A stretch of DNA of 64,000 bases, taken from NCBI GenBank assembly GCA_033220425.1, contig CM065652.1:1612001-1676000 (forward strand). Direction: 5' to 3'. Positions 22,568 to 34,757 of this stretch are shown piece after piece. The position numbers and the translations under genes were made by a program. The notes under the pieces were generated by a model. That model was not told the DNA's origin. It saw nothing but the letters and a program-made list of their open reading frames with translations, and ran no database searches. The first letter of the stretch is position 1. Each line of letters starts with the position of its first letter. The DNA comes from Lepraria neglecta. Taxonomy: Eukaryota; Ascomycota; Lecanoromycetes; Lecanorales; Stereocaulaceae.

Positions 22568-25216
22568 GGCGGCGGTACGAGGTAAAGAGTGATGGGTGTT
22601 GCAATGGGAGGCTCTTTAAAAGAGTAGGCATTAGACCAAGCAGGTACGAAGGTATTAAAAACAGATGCGATGAATTGATGGTCTCGACGTGCATGGAATT
22701 CTCCGAGATAAGATGAAGGATTCGGTCGTGCGAAAGCGCTATGGGCAGAAAGATAGACGCATTAGCATAGGCAATGTCAGCACTAGATAACCGTATTCTA
22801 GCGTCCACGATTGGACACGGCTGACTGGAAGCTCTTTGTGGTGTAGTAGGGATGCAAGCACTCCTCCACATCCTCGAATTTCAACGGGCAGGCAAGGTGC
22901 ATGATGCAAAGCTAGCGATCGCTCTGCTGGAATTTCCCCGTAAATGCTGAGGCAAATGTCGGTGACCAAGATGGCGCACGGTACACCGATCGTCCCACTG
23001 GTGTTGCAACTCATATAAACTAAGCCAGCCCAGCCAAGTTGTAAGGGTCTCGATGGCCAGACTTCCGGAAGGGGTGGGGACGGGAGCTTTCCCCAGGCAG
23101 GCTCGGCAGGGTTTCCTTTAGGGTCCTCGGGCAACTGTCACCATTTCCATTGGGCCGCATCTCGGGCGCTCCCGCCTATGACGCAGATGTCACAATCTCT
23201 CGCTTGGGGCTCTGTTGAGCCAGTAGGACAATTTACCGGCTCTAGCTTCGATCGACAGTGACACCAATCGTTGATCTGACACCGCGATCAGGAGTTTGCG
23301 CATTGACATCTCGACATGCTAATGACGGAGGTTGATGGAAAGTTCCATGGCGGAAGACGCAGATTGAAGGACAATCTCGGAATTTAAATGCGGGATGTGA
23401 TGCATGTTTAAGCCAGATTGTTGTCAATGCCTTTGGCAAAACACGTGGCTGAGACTCTTTGCCTTGATGTCAAAGCACAGGAAAAAATTCCTTGAAAATG
23501 AACCAGGTCATATACGTCATGAGGCCCCTTGGCTTTTGTACTCCAATCTCAGGGGAGCATTGCTCACATCAGATCGGAGCTGCAAAGTTCTCAGGGGCAT
23601 TGCTGCAAAATGCCTAAGCAAATGTCAAGCTGAGGCCAATTCCGAGCTCCAATCTCTTACTGCCCCGCTCCACCCGCATTTCGCGTTGTTCTTGTACTAA
23701 CACAGCAGGTTCCTCGCCTTGCCCGATAGTGTCATTCTCTGATATATATTTATCATAGTACCAAAGGAAAGAAGACGCAAAGCTATCCTGAAATCTGATC
23801 CATGGGCACAAGTAATGTTATTCTCGTAAATCGTCAGCAATGGGTTGCGCTGCGCTGAGGAGTTGCTTGAACTCCCCGCAAAGGCCCAGGGCAAATTGAC
23901 CCTTAGAGATCAGGTCGAAGATGGCTTTGCTGCGTTCCTGACGCATCCCAGGCTCGACTTCAGGAGATAGAGAGCGCTGGGGTCCAATGTGCGTCACTCA
24001 GACGGTCTCGAGACAGCCTCCTTTAGCAATCCCCATACAATCAAAGTTGGACCTCTGAACTAATAGAACAAGCTTTTGCTGCTCAAAATTGCAGACTTTG
24101 ACGGCCCAAAGGCGTCTAAGGAAGCCACCATGATATCTTTCTACGCTGCACTTGGGAGTAATTTGTCCTGACTATTGGTGCAGAGCCCTCCAACACACCA
24201 ATGTTCTCGGCTTCTAATTGTTCAAAAACTCCGGATGTACTTGGCTCATCATATCAATGAATACCCTCAACTCCAAATTGGCGAAAGCTAGTATTCGAGA
24301 GACAAGCTTGCGAAAAGCCCCTTCGAGCCTCTTGTTATAAGCCACATGCAATAAGTCTCGATTATGCAAGCAAGCAAGTCCAGAGTTCCCGTCTATGTCC
24401 TAGAAAGCTTTCATTTATTTGGATATAAATATCTGGGTGGTCAACAAACAAGACTCGCACTAGACTGTCCCATCATCTTGATCCGGAGCTTATCATTAAA
24501 TGCGACCAAGCGATATTAGCACGCTGGACAGACAATAATATAGCTGAATCTCTCAAGGCTGATGATATACTGAAAACCAAATCGTAAGTTAATTCCCTTG
24601 AACGTTGTTTATAGCCGACTCATGGATGAATGCTCGTAATAATCTCATTGGAGCTCGTGCTTCCCACTTCGATAGCTGGAATGAGCGGAGGTGTATCCAT
24701 GGACACTGCCCCTTTGCCATCGACTAGGCTTTGGACCAACGCCCGGCAAAGCGCTCTTTGAGCAAAACATGCCTTTCAACTCCTCGCAGTTTGCACAAGA
24801 CACGCTGGAGAGATCGTTCCCATTGCGTAGGCCTTTTCGTATTGGACATCATAATCCTAGCAACGTCTACACCAGTGAGAATCTATCCCTGGGAGATGCG
24901 CCATGGCCGGAACTTGGACTGAGTACAGAAATTGCAGCCGTGCGCAACTAGAAGCTCAGGAAATTCAACGCCAAGCTGCCATAGGCTCAGCGTAGTTGCT
25001 ATATTATCGATAGCGTCCGGCGCGCTGGGACGAGTCGTTCTCGAATAATAATGCCCTGGCTGGAGATACGAAGAAAGCGGCGTGAGGTGGTCGTTTGTCG
25101 ATCATCGCTGGGCTGGATCGGAAGAAGAAGATTGGCTCATTCGGTATACTCTCAATCCTCTCGAAATGTTTCTTCGATCTTCTTTGCCATTGCATCGATG
25201 GTGAGCTAATCCTCAT
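22568..25216. other. 2.6 kb gap without a recognisable gene
   Basis: Several short open stretches occur on both strands, none with a domain I recognise or with fitting splice sites. Worn gene remnants are possible, for example around 24,450-24,950 on the plus strand, but I cannot name them. Confidence 0.4.
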
Positions 25217-28200
25217 TCAGGAAAGTAAGGTAAAGTTCACAACGAGCTTGCGCCCAATCCTTCCATCGTTCCCAGTCCCGGCCTCTATCAGTCTTACCGC
25301 TTCTGTGTACTCGCTCTCAGGTTCTCGTTTAGCACCAGCCTCCAGGAATGTTCGGGTTAAGGCAGCTTGGTTCTCATTCCCGTCTTCTTCCTGAAGATAC
25401 GATATGATTAATGCGTCTGCTACAAGGCCTAATATCCATTCATTCTCATCGAAATACGTGCAGTAAGGACCAGCGCCCCGCGGCAAAATCTCCGTGCCGG
25501 CCTCCAATAGAAGAACGACAATAGCATGATGAGCTAAAGCTGCTGAACAACCCAGAGCTGTGGGCCCTGAGAATTCCTGACGATTAATATTCTTTTCCAA
25601 AGCAAGTATCATCTGCATTGTCTCCAGCTGGCCGGAATGTACTGCCGTATGAAGGAGTGTCCTTTCCTCTGGATCGTCGTTGACTCCTGCAGAAATGAGT
25701 AGGCTGGCAGCGTTCTTATGTCCCGCGCTAATCGCCGATACCAGCACTTTCTCTTGCTCTAAAGCGCTCGCATTCTCCAAGACTTTGCGATCTATCAGCT
25801 CTTGTAAGAGTATGTCGTTCCCAGTCGAAGCTGCCTCGTCCAAAATTTGGCTATATGGATCAGCATCAACGCAGATATTAATGAATTCATCGAGCAGCAT
25901 CAAGATGATCTCAGGATGACGCGAGGTCAGTGCGGCTCGAATGGTACTTTCTTGTGGCTTGTTGGCGAGCAGCAGTTCAACTGTCTGACTTCGACCTTCA
26001 TAGGATACAGCTTTTAGGGCACTATGATGTTGTTTATCTCGCAAGTTTACATCGGCTCCATTAGCGAGCCGTAGATTGACTAACTGCCCATGGCCGAGAC
26101 GTGACGCGATGTACAATTCAGTATAGCCCTCGTCATCTTGGGCATCAACGTCTACCCCACTCGCAAGCAGCAATCGCATAGCATTCTCGGAGCTCCAGAC
26201 TGACGTGTCTATCAGGGCGGTCCTAAGGAATTTACCTCAGGCATTATGATCAGCTCCACTGGCAAGCAGTAGTTGCACCACCTGGTCATGCCCAGCACGT
26301 GAGGCTGATCCCAAGGGGGTGACGAAATCCCCACCGTGAGCGTTGACGTCAGCTCCATTGGCAAGGAGTAGCTTTGGTACTTCTATCTCGTTGCTATGTG
26401 ATGAGGCGGCTTGCAGTGCATCGCCCCGTGGTCCAACTTGGGCGTGCACATCAGCACCGTGGTCAAGCAACAGTTGAACAATTTGCCTTAGGCCGCGGAT
26501 TGACGCTAGTATTAAGGCGTTGCCCTAAATTTCCCCGCAATCAAGGTTCACTTGTTCTCCCCTTTCAAGCGAAGTTTGACGCCCTCCTCGCTGCCAGAGT
26601 TGACTGCAGTTTATAGAACCGATAGCCCGTTCGACTCCTTGGCATTGACATCAACACCTTCGCTAATTAGTAGACGAACAAGTCGCAGCATGTCAGCCCC
26701 TTTTCGACCTCCGCGGGCGGACGCCTCGTGCAATGGCGTTCTCCCAAGGTGAGAATAAGCATTGACATCCGCACCTGCTCTCAGCAAGTGGCAAGCCATC
26801 TCCTTATTGAGGTTCAAGGCTGCTCCATGTAGGGGTGTGAGTCCTTGATGATTTCGGGCGTTTGCCATCGCTCCCGCTGAGAATAGCATGTCAACAAGTT
26901 TGAGACGATTGTATCTGGCAGCAGAGGCGATGGCGTCCGTAAGAGAGCCCTTTTTAACCTTTCCTACAAGTTTGTCAGAGATCTGGTAACATTTTGTGTT
27001 GCAATCCGTTGCTTGATTGCTTTCTATGCGATTCCAGAAGCCTGTTGCTAGCCGTTCTTTGTCTGTTTTGGCCATATATTCGGCCCTGGGGCCCCCATTA
27101 GCTAGATATCCTTCCTAGCCTATTGCCACATTGCAACATTTTGCAGCTTTTTCAAGGGCATGACAAGCTTCGGCAAAACTTTTTTTTGCTATCTTGTAGT
27201 GATGATAAAGTTTCTCATACCATACTCCGACTTTGACAAAGGTCTCAGAACCCTCGTAAAAGACAGCGAGGTTGTGCTTTGCTGGTAGTGTATCACTATC
27301 GAGTTGGCCGAACTCAGCTTCACTCTGTTCGACGAGTTGTACTAAGCTCCACTCTTGGTCCGAGGCTTCGCCTGCGATGCAGTCTGACATAATCTGCGAG
27401 TCGTCATCGTGATTTTCTTGAAGAGGTTGTGGTGGTTATTTTGAGGTCGTGCTTGTCACAATAGCACGTCGCTCATAATCGAAGAACGCAATCTTTCTCT
27501 CACGGACGTCACGCAGTCGGCCTGTTGCCCAGACAATGAGATCATTTCTCCAACAAGCTCCGTACTCGATTCGTACAGGAACTCAAGAACTTCAGCAGCG
27601 TCTTGTAGTTTCCCTAGTCTCCAGAAAGTCACCGCCAGACCTTTGAAAAGTAATAGTAAACGCCTGTCACGTGGCCAAGATGTGCCCTGCATCACAGTTT
27701 CATACTATATTATCGCGGTAAGCATAGCTTCAGCCTCTCGGAGATAGGGCTCGTTAAGGTACACACGAGCGAACTGGACAGTCACAAAACCATACTGGTG
27801 ACATAATCTCCCATCCGGAGCTTCAAGTAGTGTTTGACGAGAGGCAGGTTTGTCAGAAACACGCGCTCGTCCACAGTGTCGTCGGGCAGGCGTTGGCTCA
27901 GAGCAAGAGCAGCAAGCATGACCCAGTGCTCTTTTTTAACCTCCTCGAGTGCTTCCAAACGCCAACGGCAGAGCGACCTGTGAAGGGAAAAGCTTAAGAC
28001 GGTGCCATCGATATTTCGTCTCGTTTTCAATAGACACAGAGACTCCAGTCGATTGATAGCGAATCGAAGCTTAAGCTTGTTCTGCACTAAGGTTGTCAAC
28101 CATTTGGACTCCATCGTGTTGGGATCGGATTCGTTCTGAGACTGCAGAAATCCGGCCGGACGAGACTCCCTAAGGACATTCTCAAGAGCTGCATGCTGAG

Positions 28201-30282
28201 CTAGTAACTCGATTGGAATGGTGCGAGGGCCGAAACAAGAAATTTTGCTCAAGAGACGGTTCGCGTCCTCATCTTCGCCTAATTTTGAAACCACCATGCC
28301 AAACGTGCTTGAAATTGACATGTTTTTGTCGTAGAACCAAGCACTCCTTGCTGGCTTATGCGCCATCAGCTCTTTATACTGAGATTCGTATAATCCAAGG
28401 AATTTACGAAGAGGCATTCCTTCGCTTAAAGACAGCTCTAGCTTGTTCGAGAGCTAGCAGAACACAATCCAAGGCTTTAACAATCACTTTTGTAATTTCG
28501 ATCGCCACAGACGTATTAGCATGTACTAGGCGACGCAGTCAGGCATACAGTTTGCAGACTTCTCGAGATGGGATGATCGATATAGTAACATCTCACAGCT
28601 AGCGTCTTCATCAATGCTGTCGAGTTCGAGGCTCTGGAAATCCGATACTTGGCTCTTCGATGGAGCGTACTTGTAACTATGACTGTTCCATGTCTGTACT
28701 GAGGTAGAAGGCGTCGACAATCACAATCCTCTAAATCGTCGATGCTATCAATTATAAGAAGCCAGGCGCCAGCGTTTGACTTCGTTGAGAGCCAACGATG
28801 GACTAGAGCTATGTCCTTGTCGCCTCCCGTAGGCGAGGAAGTGGAGGAATTCCTGGACTTGATCTCGTATGCGATATTGGAGTAGGATTCTACTGCTGGT
28901 TCCAAGGTGGCTGCATTGACCCAGAGGATGGCAGAGTATCCAAATTCGTTAATTTTCAGATACTGGAGTATGGGCAATTCTCCAAGTACAAGGGATGTTT
29001 CCGCAATGCTGAGGTTACGAGCTACAAAGCGTGAGGAACAATTTTTTACTGTATATGCACATTGGCTGCCTACCATTTAGAAGAGCATTGGCGCATTTCT
29101 CAATGTCATTCTTGTGAGAGTTGAGGTAGTTATTTGTTGCACCAGTAAGGACATCGAAATCCTTCCACTCTTCCAACTTCATGTTTTGCAAGCCCTGATC
29201 TACGTTCAGTCGAACATAAGTCAAATCTTGGCTCTGCATCAGATGATTCATATCGTCAGCGAATTCATCGGTGACCTTTTGAGTGTTCATAACAATAGAC
29301 ACCAAGCTTTCAAGGATCTGTTTCCTTGTATCTCCTACTGCTTTGAGTGCTAGAACGCCGGTTCCAATACTGATAACACAAGTGATCTTACGTTTCGATT
29401 TACCCCAGACGTGGTTCGCTTCGTCATAGACTGCACGTACTGGGTTGTTGTAGTTTAAGCCTCCATCAACATAATTCGCAGGCGGTTTGCCGAATCGAAT
29501 CGAGTGAAAGTACAATGGGGCAGCGGATGTTGCCCGAGCAGCTTGCCAAATGGTGCAACCCGTGCCAGGTTCCCACGAGCTACAACAGTTTCTAAGCCGG
29601 AAAGGCTGGCTGATGTCTTTGTTGGTAACACAGACAAAGCTAAGCAGAAACCAAGGTCAGCACAGTTATCTGAGATTTCATTGAAAGCAGGGAAGAAAAC
29701 GATAGTCGTACGTTCGGCACTCTGGGAGAACATGGCCTGCTTTGTCATCTTCAAGCAAAACATCTTCACCCTGGTCGAGCCTCTCGGCGACCATGGCTTT
29801 GGTAACGGTTTCTAGACTTGCTGCGTCAAACCTTGCAAACCCTTTGATTCCTTTGAAGATCTTGCTGCCTGCTATGAAAGCTTTCCTCAAGGAATATACT
29901 AGGCGCCATATCCAGATACTTTGATATGCACGTGTTAATGTCCATTTTGAGCACTCCAAGCATGATAGCAATGAGTCTAAATAAGTATAGAGTCAGTGTG
30001 TGATAGTCTCAGCAGACGTAAGGCGAATAAAACCTACCGGCCAGGAGAAGTTCCACCAATCATGTCAAAGTAGTTGCAGGGAAGCAAAGGCCGCGCGATT
30101 CCGGGATCAACTTTCCCATCAAGAACGCACACTATTATTTGCAATATTAGAAGCGATGAAAGCCCACGAACACCTCCACCATCTATAGACGAGGTTCGTT
30201 AGCCTTCGACCAACACCAGGACCTTTCGTCATAAAGTACCTATAGATAGGAGACATAGACCTTTGGTCGTGTCCTCGTTCAT
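25217..30282 (-). pseudogene. Patatin-NB-ARC-TPR-ankyrin NLR-type gene, damaged
   Basis: The start MNEDTTKGLCLLSIDGGGVR uses exon 30282-30240, a 57-bp intron and exon 2 from 30182. The patatin domain shows GGGVRG, the nucleophile elbow GGTSPG across a second intron, and the Asp motif YVDGGLNYNNPV. After a spliced junction near 29060 comes an NB-ARC remnant: FGYSAILWVNAA and the Walker B-like WLLIIDSIDD. The Walker A/P-loop segment expected just before is absent. Next come helical TPR-like units (27100-28400) and an ankyrin array (25217-27000; LLLANGADVNA, HGADVHAQ, LLRAGADVNAYS). Frame changes near 29,890, 29,560, 28,650 and 27,790 and stops at about 26,611 and 26,237 break it. A solo LTR lies at 26997-27138 at the TPR/ankyrin boundary. 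Such proteins are sensors in fungal allorecognition or immunity; here probably dead. Confidence 0.8.
26997..27138 (+). mobile_element. Solo LTR of the small LTR family seen whole at 50247-51322
   Basis: A 142-bp copy of the LTR found at 50247 and 51180, starting TGTTGCAATCC and ending CATTGCAACA, with the TG...CA ends of LTR elements. TTTTG is duplicated on both sides (26992-26996 and 27139-27143). It differs from the other two copies at several places, so it is older than the full element. It lies inside the NLR-type gene. Leaving aside the LTR and one TTTTG, the host frame is the same on either side (EKAAK before, CYQISDKLVG after). Confidence 0.85.
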
Positions 30283-31173
30283 GGCTGCGAACCTAAATGC
30301 CTTGATAACCTCTTAACGGCTCTCCCACCACTATCCAGGCAGCCAGGTTGATATAAGCACTCAACGAGCCGGCACAGTGTTAAAGTCCCCGGCTGTAGTG
30401 GTCTGAATTTCTTCCTTGCCCGCCTCTAGCTCTCTTTGTGCTGCCTTAAATGTCGCTGAGACGTAGGTAACAGGCTCTAGATGCTTGCTGGCGCGTTTGT
30501 CAAAGGCCAACGCTAGCTTTGGCAGTTTAGATCGGTGCAAACTTTCTCGGAAGGTAGCAACGATGTGGATCCAGTCCCCAAAGCGTGTAGTATCTCAAGC
30601 CTCAACAGGTATTTCTAGATCAGGCCAATGGTTGCGGGGGTCGTGAATAGAGGATGTTTATTCGTGGTATCGTAAGAAGGGCATATATATATGTAGAGTG
30701 ACGTCGGAGGCGCGTAAATCGTCCATGGTAGGCAGGGATCTCGTGGACTCATAAAGCGTATTCGTCTAGTGTTAATTCTCGTTGAGGCATCGCGTTCACG
30801 CTTCAGCAAAAGCGCTAGCAATACACGGCAAAAAGGCACTTGGACAAGGTCCAGGAACAGAAACGCGGAAAACAACACGCGTTGCAGAAAAATGATGGTA
30901 GAGAAGTCGCAGTCTGATTGAGAAAGGCAAGAAGTCGAGGATAGAGCTCTCTGCTAGCGTCTTGGCAGTATTTACTGATAGAACCGCATAGAGGCCAAGT
31001 GCCTCACTGATTCCGATTGTACAATCTTCGATGCTGAAAAGAGCGCTATTAAGTCTATAATTTCCCATCAGAAATACCACCATTTGAATTGATAGCTCCA
31101 ATAAATCAAGCCCAACAGCTCCCACCTTACAAGATATAATCATTTATCAAACACAACTCCTTTCGCATCCACC
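30283..31173. other. Intergenic, upstream of the NLR-type gene
   Basis: A minus-strand stretch at about 30,600-30,370 reads FGDWIHIVATFRES and VTYVSATFKAAQRELE without a stop and may be an exon remnant of another gene. No family recognised. The rest is featureless. Confidence 0.4.
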
Positions 31174-32171
31174 TCACAGAGCTAACAATAAAGCCATCAC
31201 AGCTCCCGCAATGCTTGAAGGAATCCAGAGTCCCACAGGTGCCAATGTCGATGGTGCACCACCAGTGAAAGGCAGAACCGAAGAGTTCGATGAATTTGAA
31301 AAGTTCCCAGTGCCGCCTTGCGATACGCAAAGAGCATCAGAGAGATCGACGACAACTAGAATTCAGATGCGTCAGCTTGGAAATCTAACTCATGGAGGCA
31401 AAGGGTAGTTTACCTTGCATATCAGACGGACTACAAAAAGACTGATAGCACGACCACATGACCGAAGCATAGCTTGGAGATTTGCAGATACAAGACTTGT
31501 TGGAGTAGCTGCCACAGCCAGAGAAGTCGTGTGCGTTGGCACAAGATTGCTATGATTCGTAAGCCTAAGTCTCAAAATTGGGTGGGAAAACAAGTGACTT
31601 ACAGCACACGGAGGATAGTTGAGAGGCTCAGTCGGATCTTCGCCGTTGGTATAATAGCCCGCAGCCGAAGTGGCAGCCGCTACTGCTGTTGCGACTTGAG
31701 AGCTCAGGGTGGCGTTATTGCTGTATGTGGGCGCGCAGAGTTGTTGCTCCATTGCTACGGCAGCTGCACGGAGATAAGATGAGCTTTACGTCTCTCGAAT
31801 GGGTAGAAATTGATGAGTAGAGGCTGGGAGACTCACCTTTGATATCAGCCCCATTGCAACTCGACTCCTCACAAGCAGCCAGCTTGCTACGGTAGTCTGT
31901 ACTACAGGCGCACTGGATGTTGAATACATCGCATTTAGTAGTCGGGAGCGTCTCGTTGGCACAAATTTGCTGTTTCCAAATGTCAGCAATTACTCTCCCA
32001 ACATCCAATCATCAGACTCACGGCACAGAGAGGGTATGTCTGAATTCTGGAAGTACTGCCGCTTGCTGTGGGCGCAGGAACTGTCGAAGGAGTGATCTGA
32101 GATGCTGCTTGCGGCATGCACACTGCACTGCCAGCCAGGATTGTAACGAGTGACAAGGAAGTGAGATGCAT
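31174..32171 (-). CDS. Secreted GPI-type protein with two CFEM domains
   Basis: Five exons (32171-32022, 31969-31837, 31763-31603, 31549-31414, 31355-31174; introns 51-58 bp) give 253 residues. A signal peptide (MHLTSLSLVTILAGSAVC) is followed by a short Ser/Thr/Pro linker. Two eight-cysteine CFEM domains follow in tandem. The first runs PLCAQICANE...TKC...QCAC...AAC...SSC...QLC, and the second PPCAQSCANA...GC...KSCIC...WSC...SFC...ALC. The exon borders fall at equivalent places, directly after the PLCA and PPCA motifs, so the second domain arose by duplication. A Ser/Asn-rich spacer and a hydrophobic tail (GLWIPSSIAGAVMALLLAL) indicate GPI anchoring to the cell surface or wall. CFEM proteins bind heme/iron or act at the host interface. 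Confidence 0.93.
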
Positions 32172-32902
32172 GATGGTCTCAACGCGTAGTGAAGCAACTA
32201 CTCAGCTGCGAGATCTAGAGAAAGTGTTGCGTGAGGTGGAAGACGGCGAAGGAAGAGGAAGCAAGCAAATGCTTAAGGTTGGGACATAAAGCATAGTCTT
32301 TGTCGTGGTACCCGGTAGCCGGTTCTGGAACATGCGTGCAAAGATAGATTTTGGATTCTTTGTTCTGTATCCTCGATCATGGTAAAGTGGTGATTAGCTC
32401 TGCGACTGGCTCAACCGTGGCTGAAAGAAATGCATCAATTTACCGTAAACAGCGTATTTAGTGGCGTTGAGAAACGTGGCCAGGCTGTAGGCTTTGTGGG
32501 TTGACTTCGAAGATGAACATTCAGGAATCAAGGACAGGTGGAGAACTTGCGCCTACCCATCTTTGATCTGTTGGCGGACAAAGAAATTCGAGGATGTTGG
32601 CGCATTCCAAGGGCCAGCCACGCAGCGCACCACCATCAGCATCAAAACCAACTCTGGCCTCTAGAGCAAATTTGGTGTAGATAAATTGAGTAGACAAATT
32701 GACAGATTGCCCAATGAATAGTAAGCAGAATGATGATAACCAATCACATGTTGTACAGCTGCCGAACGCGGCTCAGCTTCCGAGCGCACTTAGGATACAC
32801 TGAAGAAGCATGATTATCGCATTAGTGCTATGCCGCCGAGCTATTAATTATGTACAAGCCTCATCATTCTCTCCACACATTTTGATCATCACGCGCAGAA
32901 TC
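32172..32902. other. Intergenic
   Basis: About 730 bp between the CFEM gene start and the 3' end of the transporter gene. No gene seen. Confidence 0.5.
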
Positions 32903-34757
32903 TCAAAGCTTCTCAGTATCATTCCTCATCTCATGCTGAATAACAGCGGCCTTGATCTCCTCCGTAGGAGCCGAGATGCTAACACCCTTGTTGGTAAGAC
33001 CCATCTCTTGTGCGAAAGTGCTATGCGGGACCCATTTGGCGCTGTGTCGAGCAGTGGTCTCTTCCATCATCTTGTCCACTTGTTCCAAGCTCAGACCCTT
33101 AGTCTCGGGAACAAAGAAGTATGCGAAGGCGAGGGAGAGGCAGCAGAGGGAACCCCAAAGGAAGAAAACTTTGGCGCCGAGATTGGCATCGCCTGGGCCG
33201 GTGCCGACAAGGTAGGGGGTGATGACAGCAATGATCTACAACGTTGTTAGCCACGGTGCTCACACAGGGAAGAGAAAGGGTCCAACTTACGCAGTTCCAG
33301 AACCAGTTGGATGACGTAGAGATACCAACACCGCGGGAGCGGATAGGTAGTGGGAAGATCTCTCCAATGACAACCCACGCGCACGGTCCCCAAGTTGCTG
33401 CAAAGAACGAAATGTTGAAGCAGATGAAGGCAACCATGGCGCTCACAGCCGCATGATTGTTCTTGCTCTCTCGCCCAGCCGTAACACCAATAATGCCAAC
33501 AATGAATTGCATGATCACCATGCCTGTAGCACCAACGATGAGGATCTTGCGACGGCCGAAGCGCTCGACTGTCCAGAAGGAGATGGGTGTGGAGCACACG
33601 TTGACGAGGGTGGTGATGAGGGTGATGAGGAAGGGATTGCTGATCGTCCCGAGGGAGGTAAAGAAAACCGTGCCGAAGTAGAAGATAAAGTTGATACCGG
33701 TAAGCTGTTGCATCATTTGCATGAGAATACCTAGAGCGCGTGTGTCAGTCATGGAATGATTCAAAAGCACGATTGAAGATTGACGTACCGACTGTGGTAC
33801 GTCGGCTATTGCTGACACCCTTGAAGATTGATCCCCGGAAGCAATTGGTCCAGCCGCCGATCCAGGACGTCTGCGGAATCACTTGCATCTCGTACTCATG
33901 ATTGGCGATGATCTCGGCCAATTCGTCCTGGATGTAGTCGGAATCGATTGCTTGACCGCGAACTTCGGATAGAGCTTTGGCAGCTTTCTCAAGCTTGCCC
34001 TTCTTGACGAAGTAACGAGGCGATTCAGGAAGGAGGAAGAGTCCAATAGCCAAGATAATGGCCCACAGGAATTGCACAGCGATTGGGATGCGGTAAGAGC
34101 CGGTGTCGTCGCGCTTTTGAGTTGCATAGACCACACAATTGGCCAGCAAGATACCGATTGTAATGCAGAATTGATATCCAGCTACAACTGCACCACGGAC
34201 TTTCCTCGGTGCGATTTCCTAAGCAGATCTGTGAGTGTTGTCCACGAGAGTGTTGAGGAAAACTCAATTGCACTCACCGACATGTACAGAATGACAATGG
34301 CGGAAATGAAACCAACACCAACACCAGCGATTAAACGGCCTGCAACCATGACACCAAGACCTGTAGAGGCAACCTCGAGGATACATCCAACTGTGAAGAT
34401 ACCGCAGCCAGTGATGATTGTGGTTCTCCGGCCAATCATATCGGCTAGATCGCCAGCAATTAGAGCACCGAAGAAGGTACCGCAGGACAAGATGGAGGTG
34501 GTCAATGACTGATCGCTAGCTGGCAAATGGAAAGCTGTTACAGCGGCCTTGTCGTTAGGATCGGGATATTGGAGACCAGTGTATTGTCGAATGAAGTAGG
34601 GCATGGCCAACACGCCGCCCATCCATCCGGTGTCATAGCCAAAGAAGATACCGCCAAAGGCAGCGAAGGCGCAGATGAAGTAAGCTTTGACGGTGACGGG
34701 GGCTTCGATACGAGAGGTGTCGGTGGTCCCAGTGATGACAACTCCTCCTCCAGGCAT
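32903..34757 (-). CDS. MFS monosaccharide (hexose-type) transporter
   Basis: Four exons (34757-34278, 34218-33789, 33730-33291, 33235-32903; introns 59, 58 and 55 bp) give 560 residues, normal for fungal hexose transporters. Twelve hydrophobic segments are expected. Family signatures are FGGIFFGYDTGWMGGVLAMP in helix 1, DMIGRR in loop 2-3, GRLIAGVGVG, LPESPRYFVKKGK before the central loop, QQLTGINFIFYFGT in helix 7, ERFGRRKIL, and PETKGLSLEQVDKMMEE at the end. The protein imports glucose or another monosaccharide by proton symport at the plasma membrane; the exact sugar is not readable. The frame is clean throughout. The ATG is in a ...AAACATGCCTGGAGG context. Confidence 0.95.
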
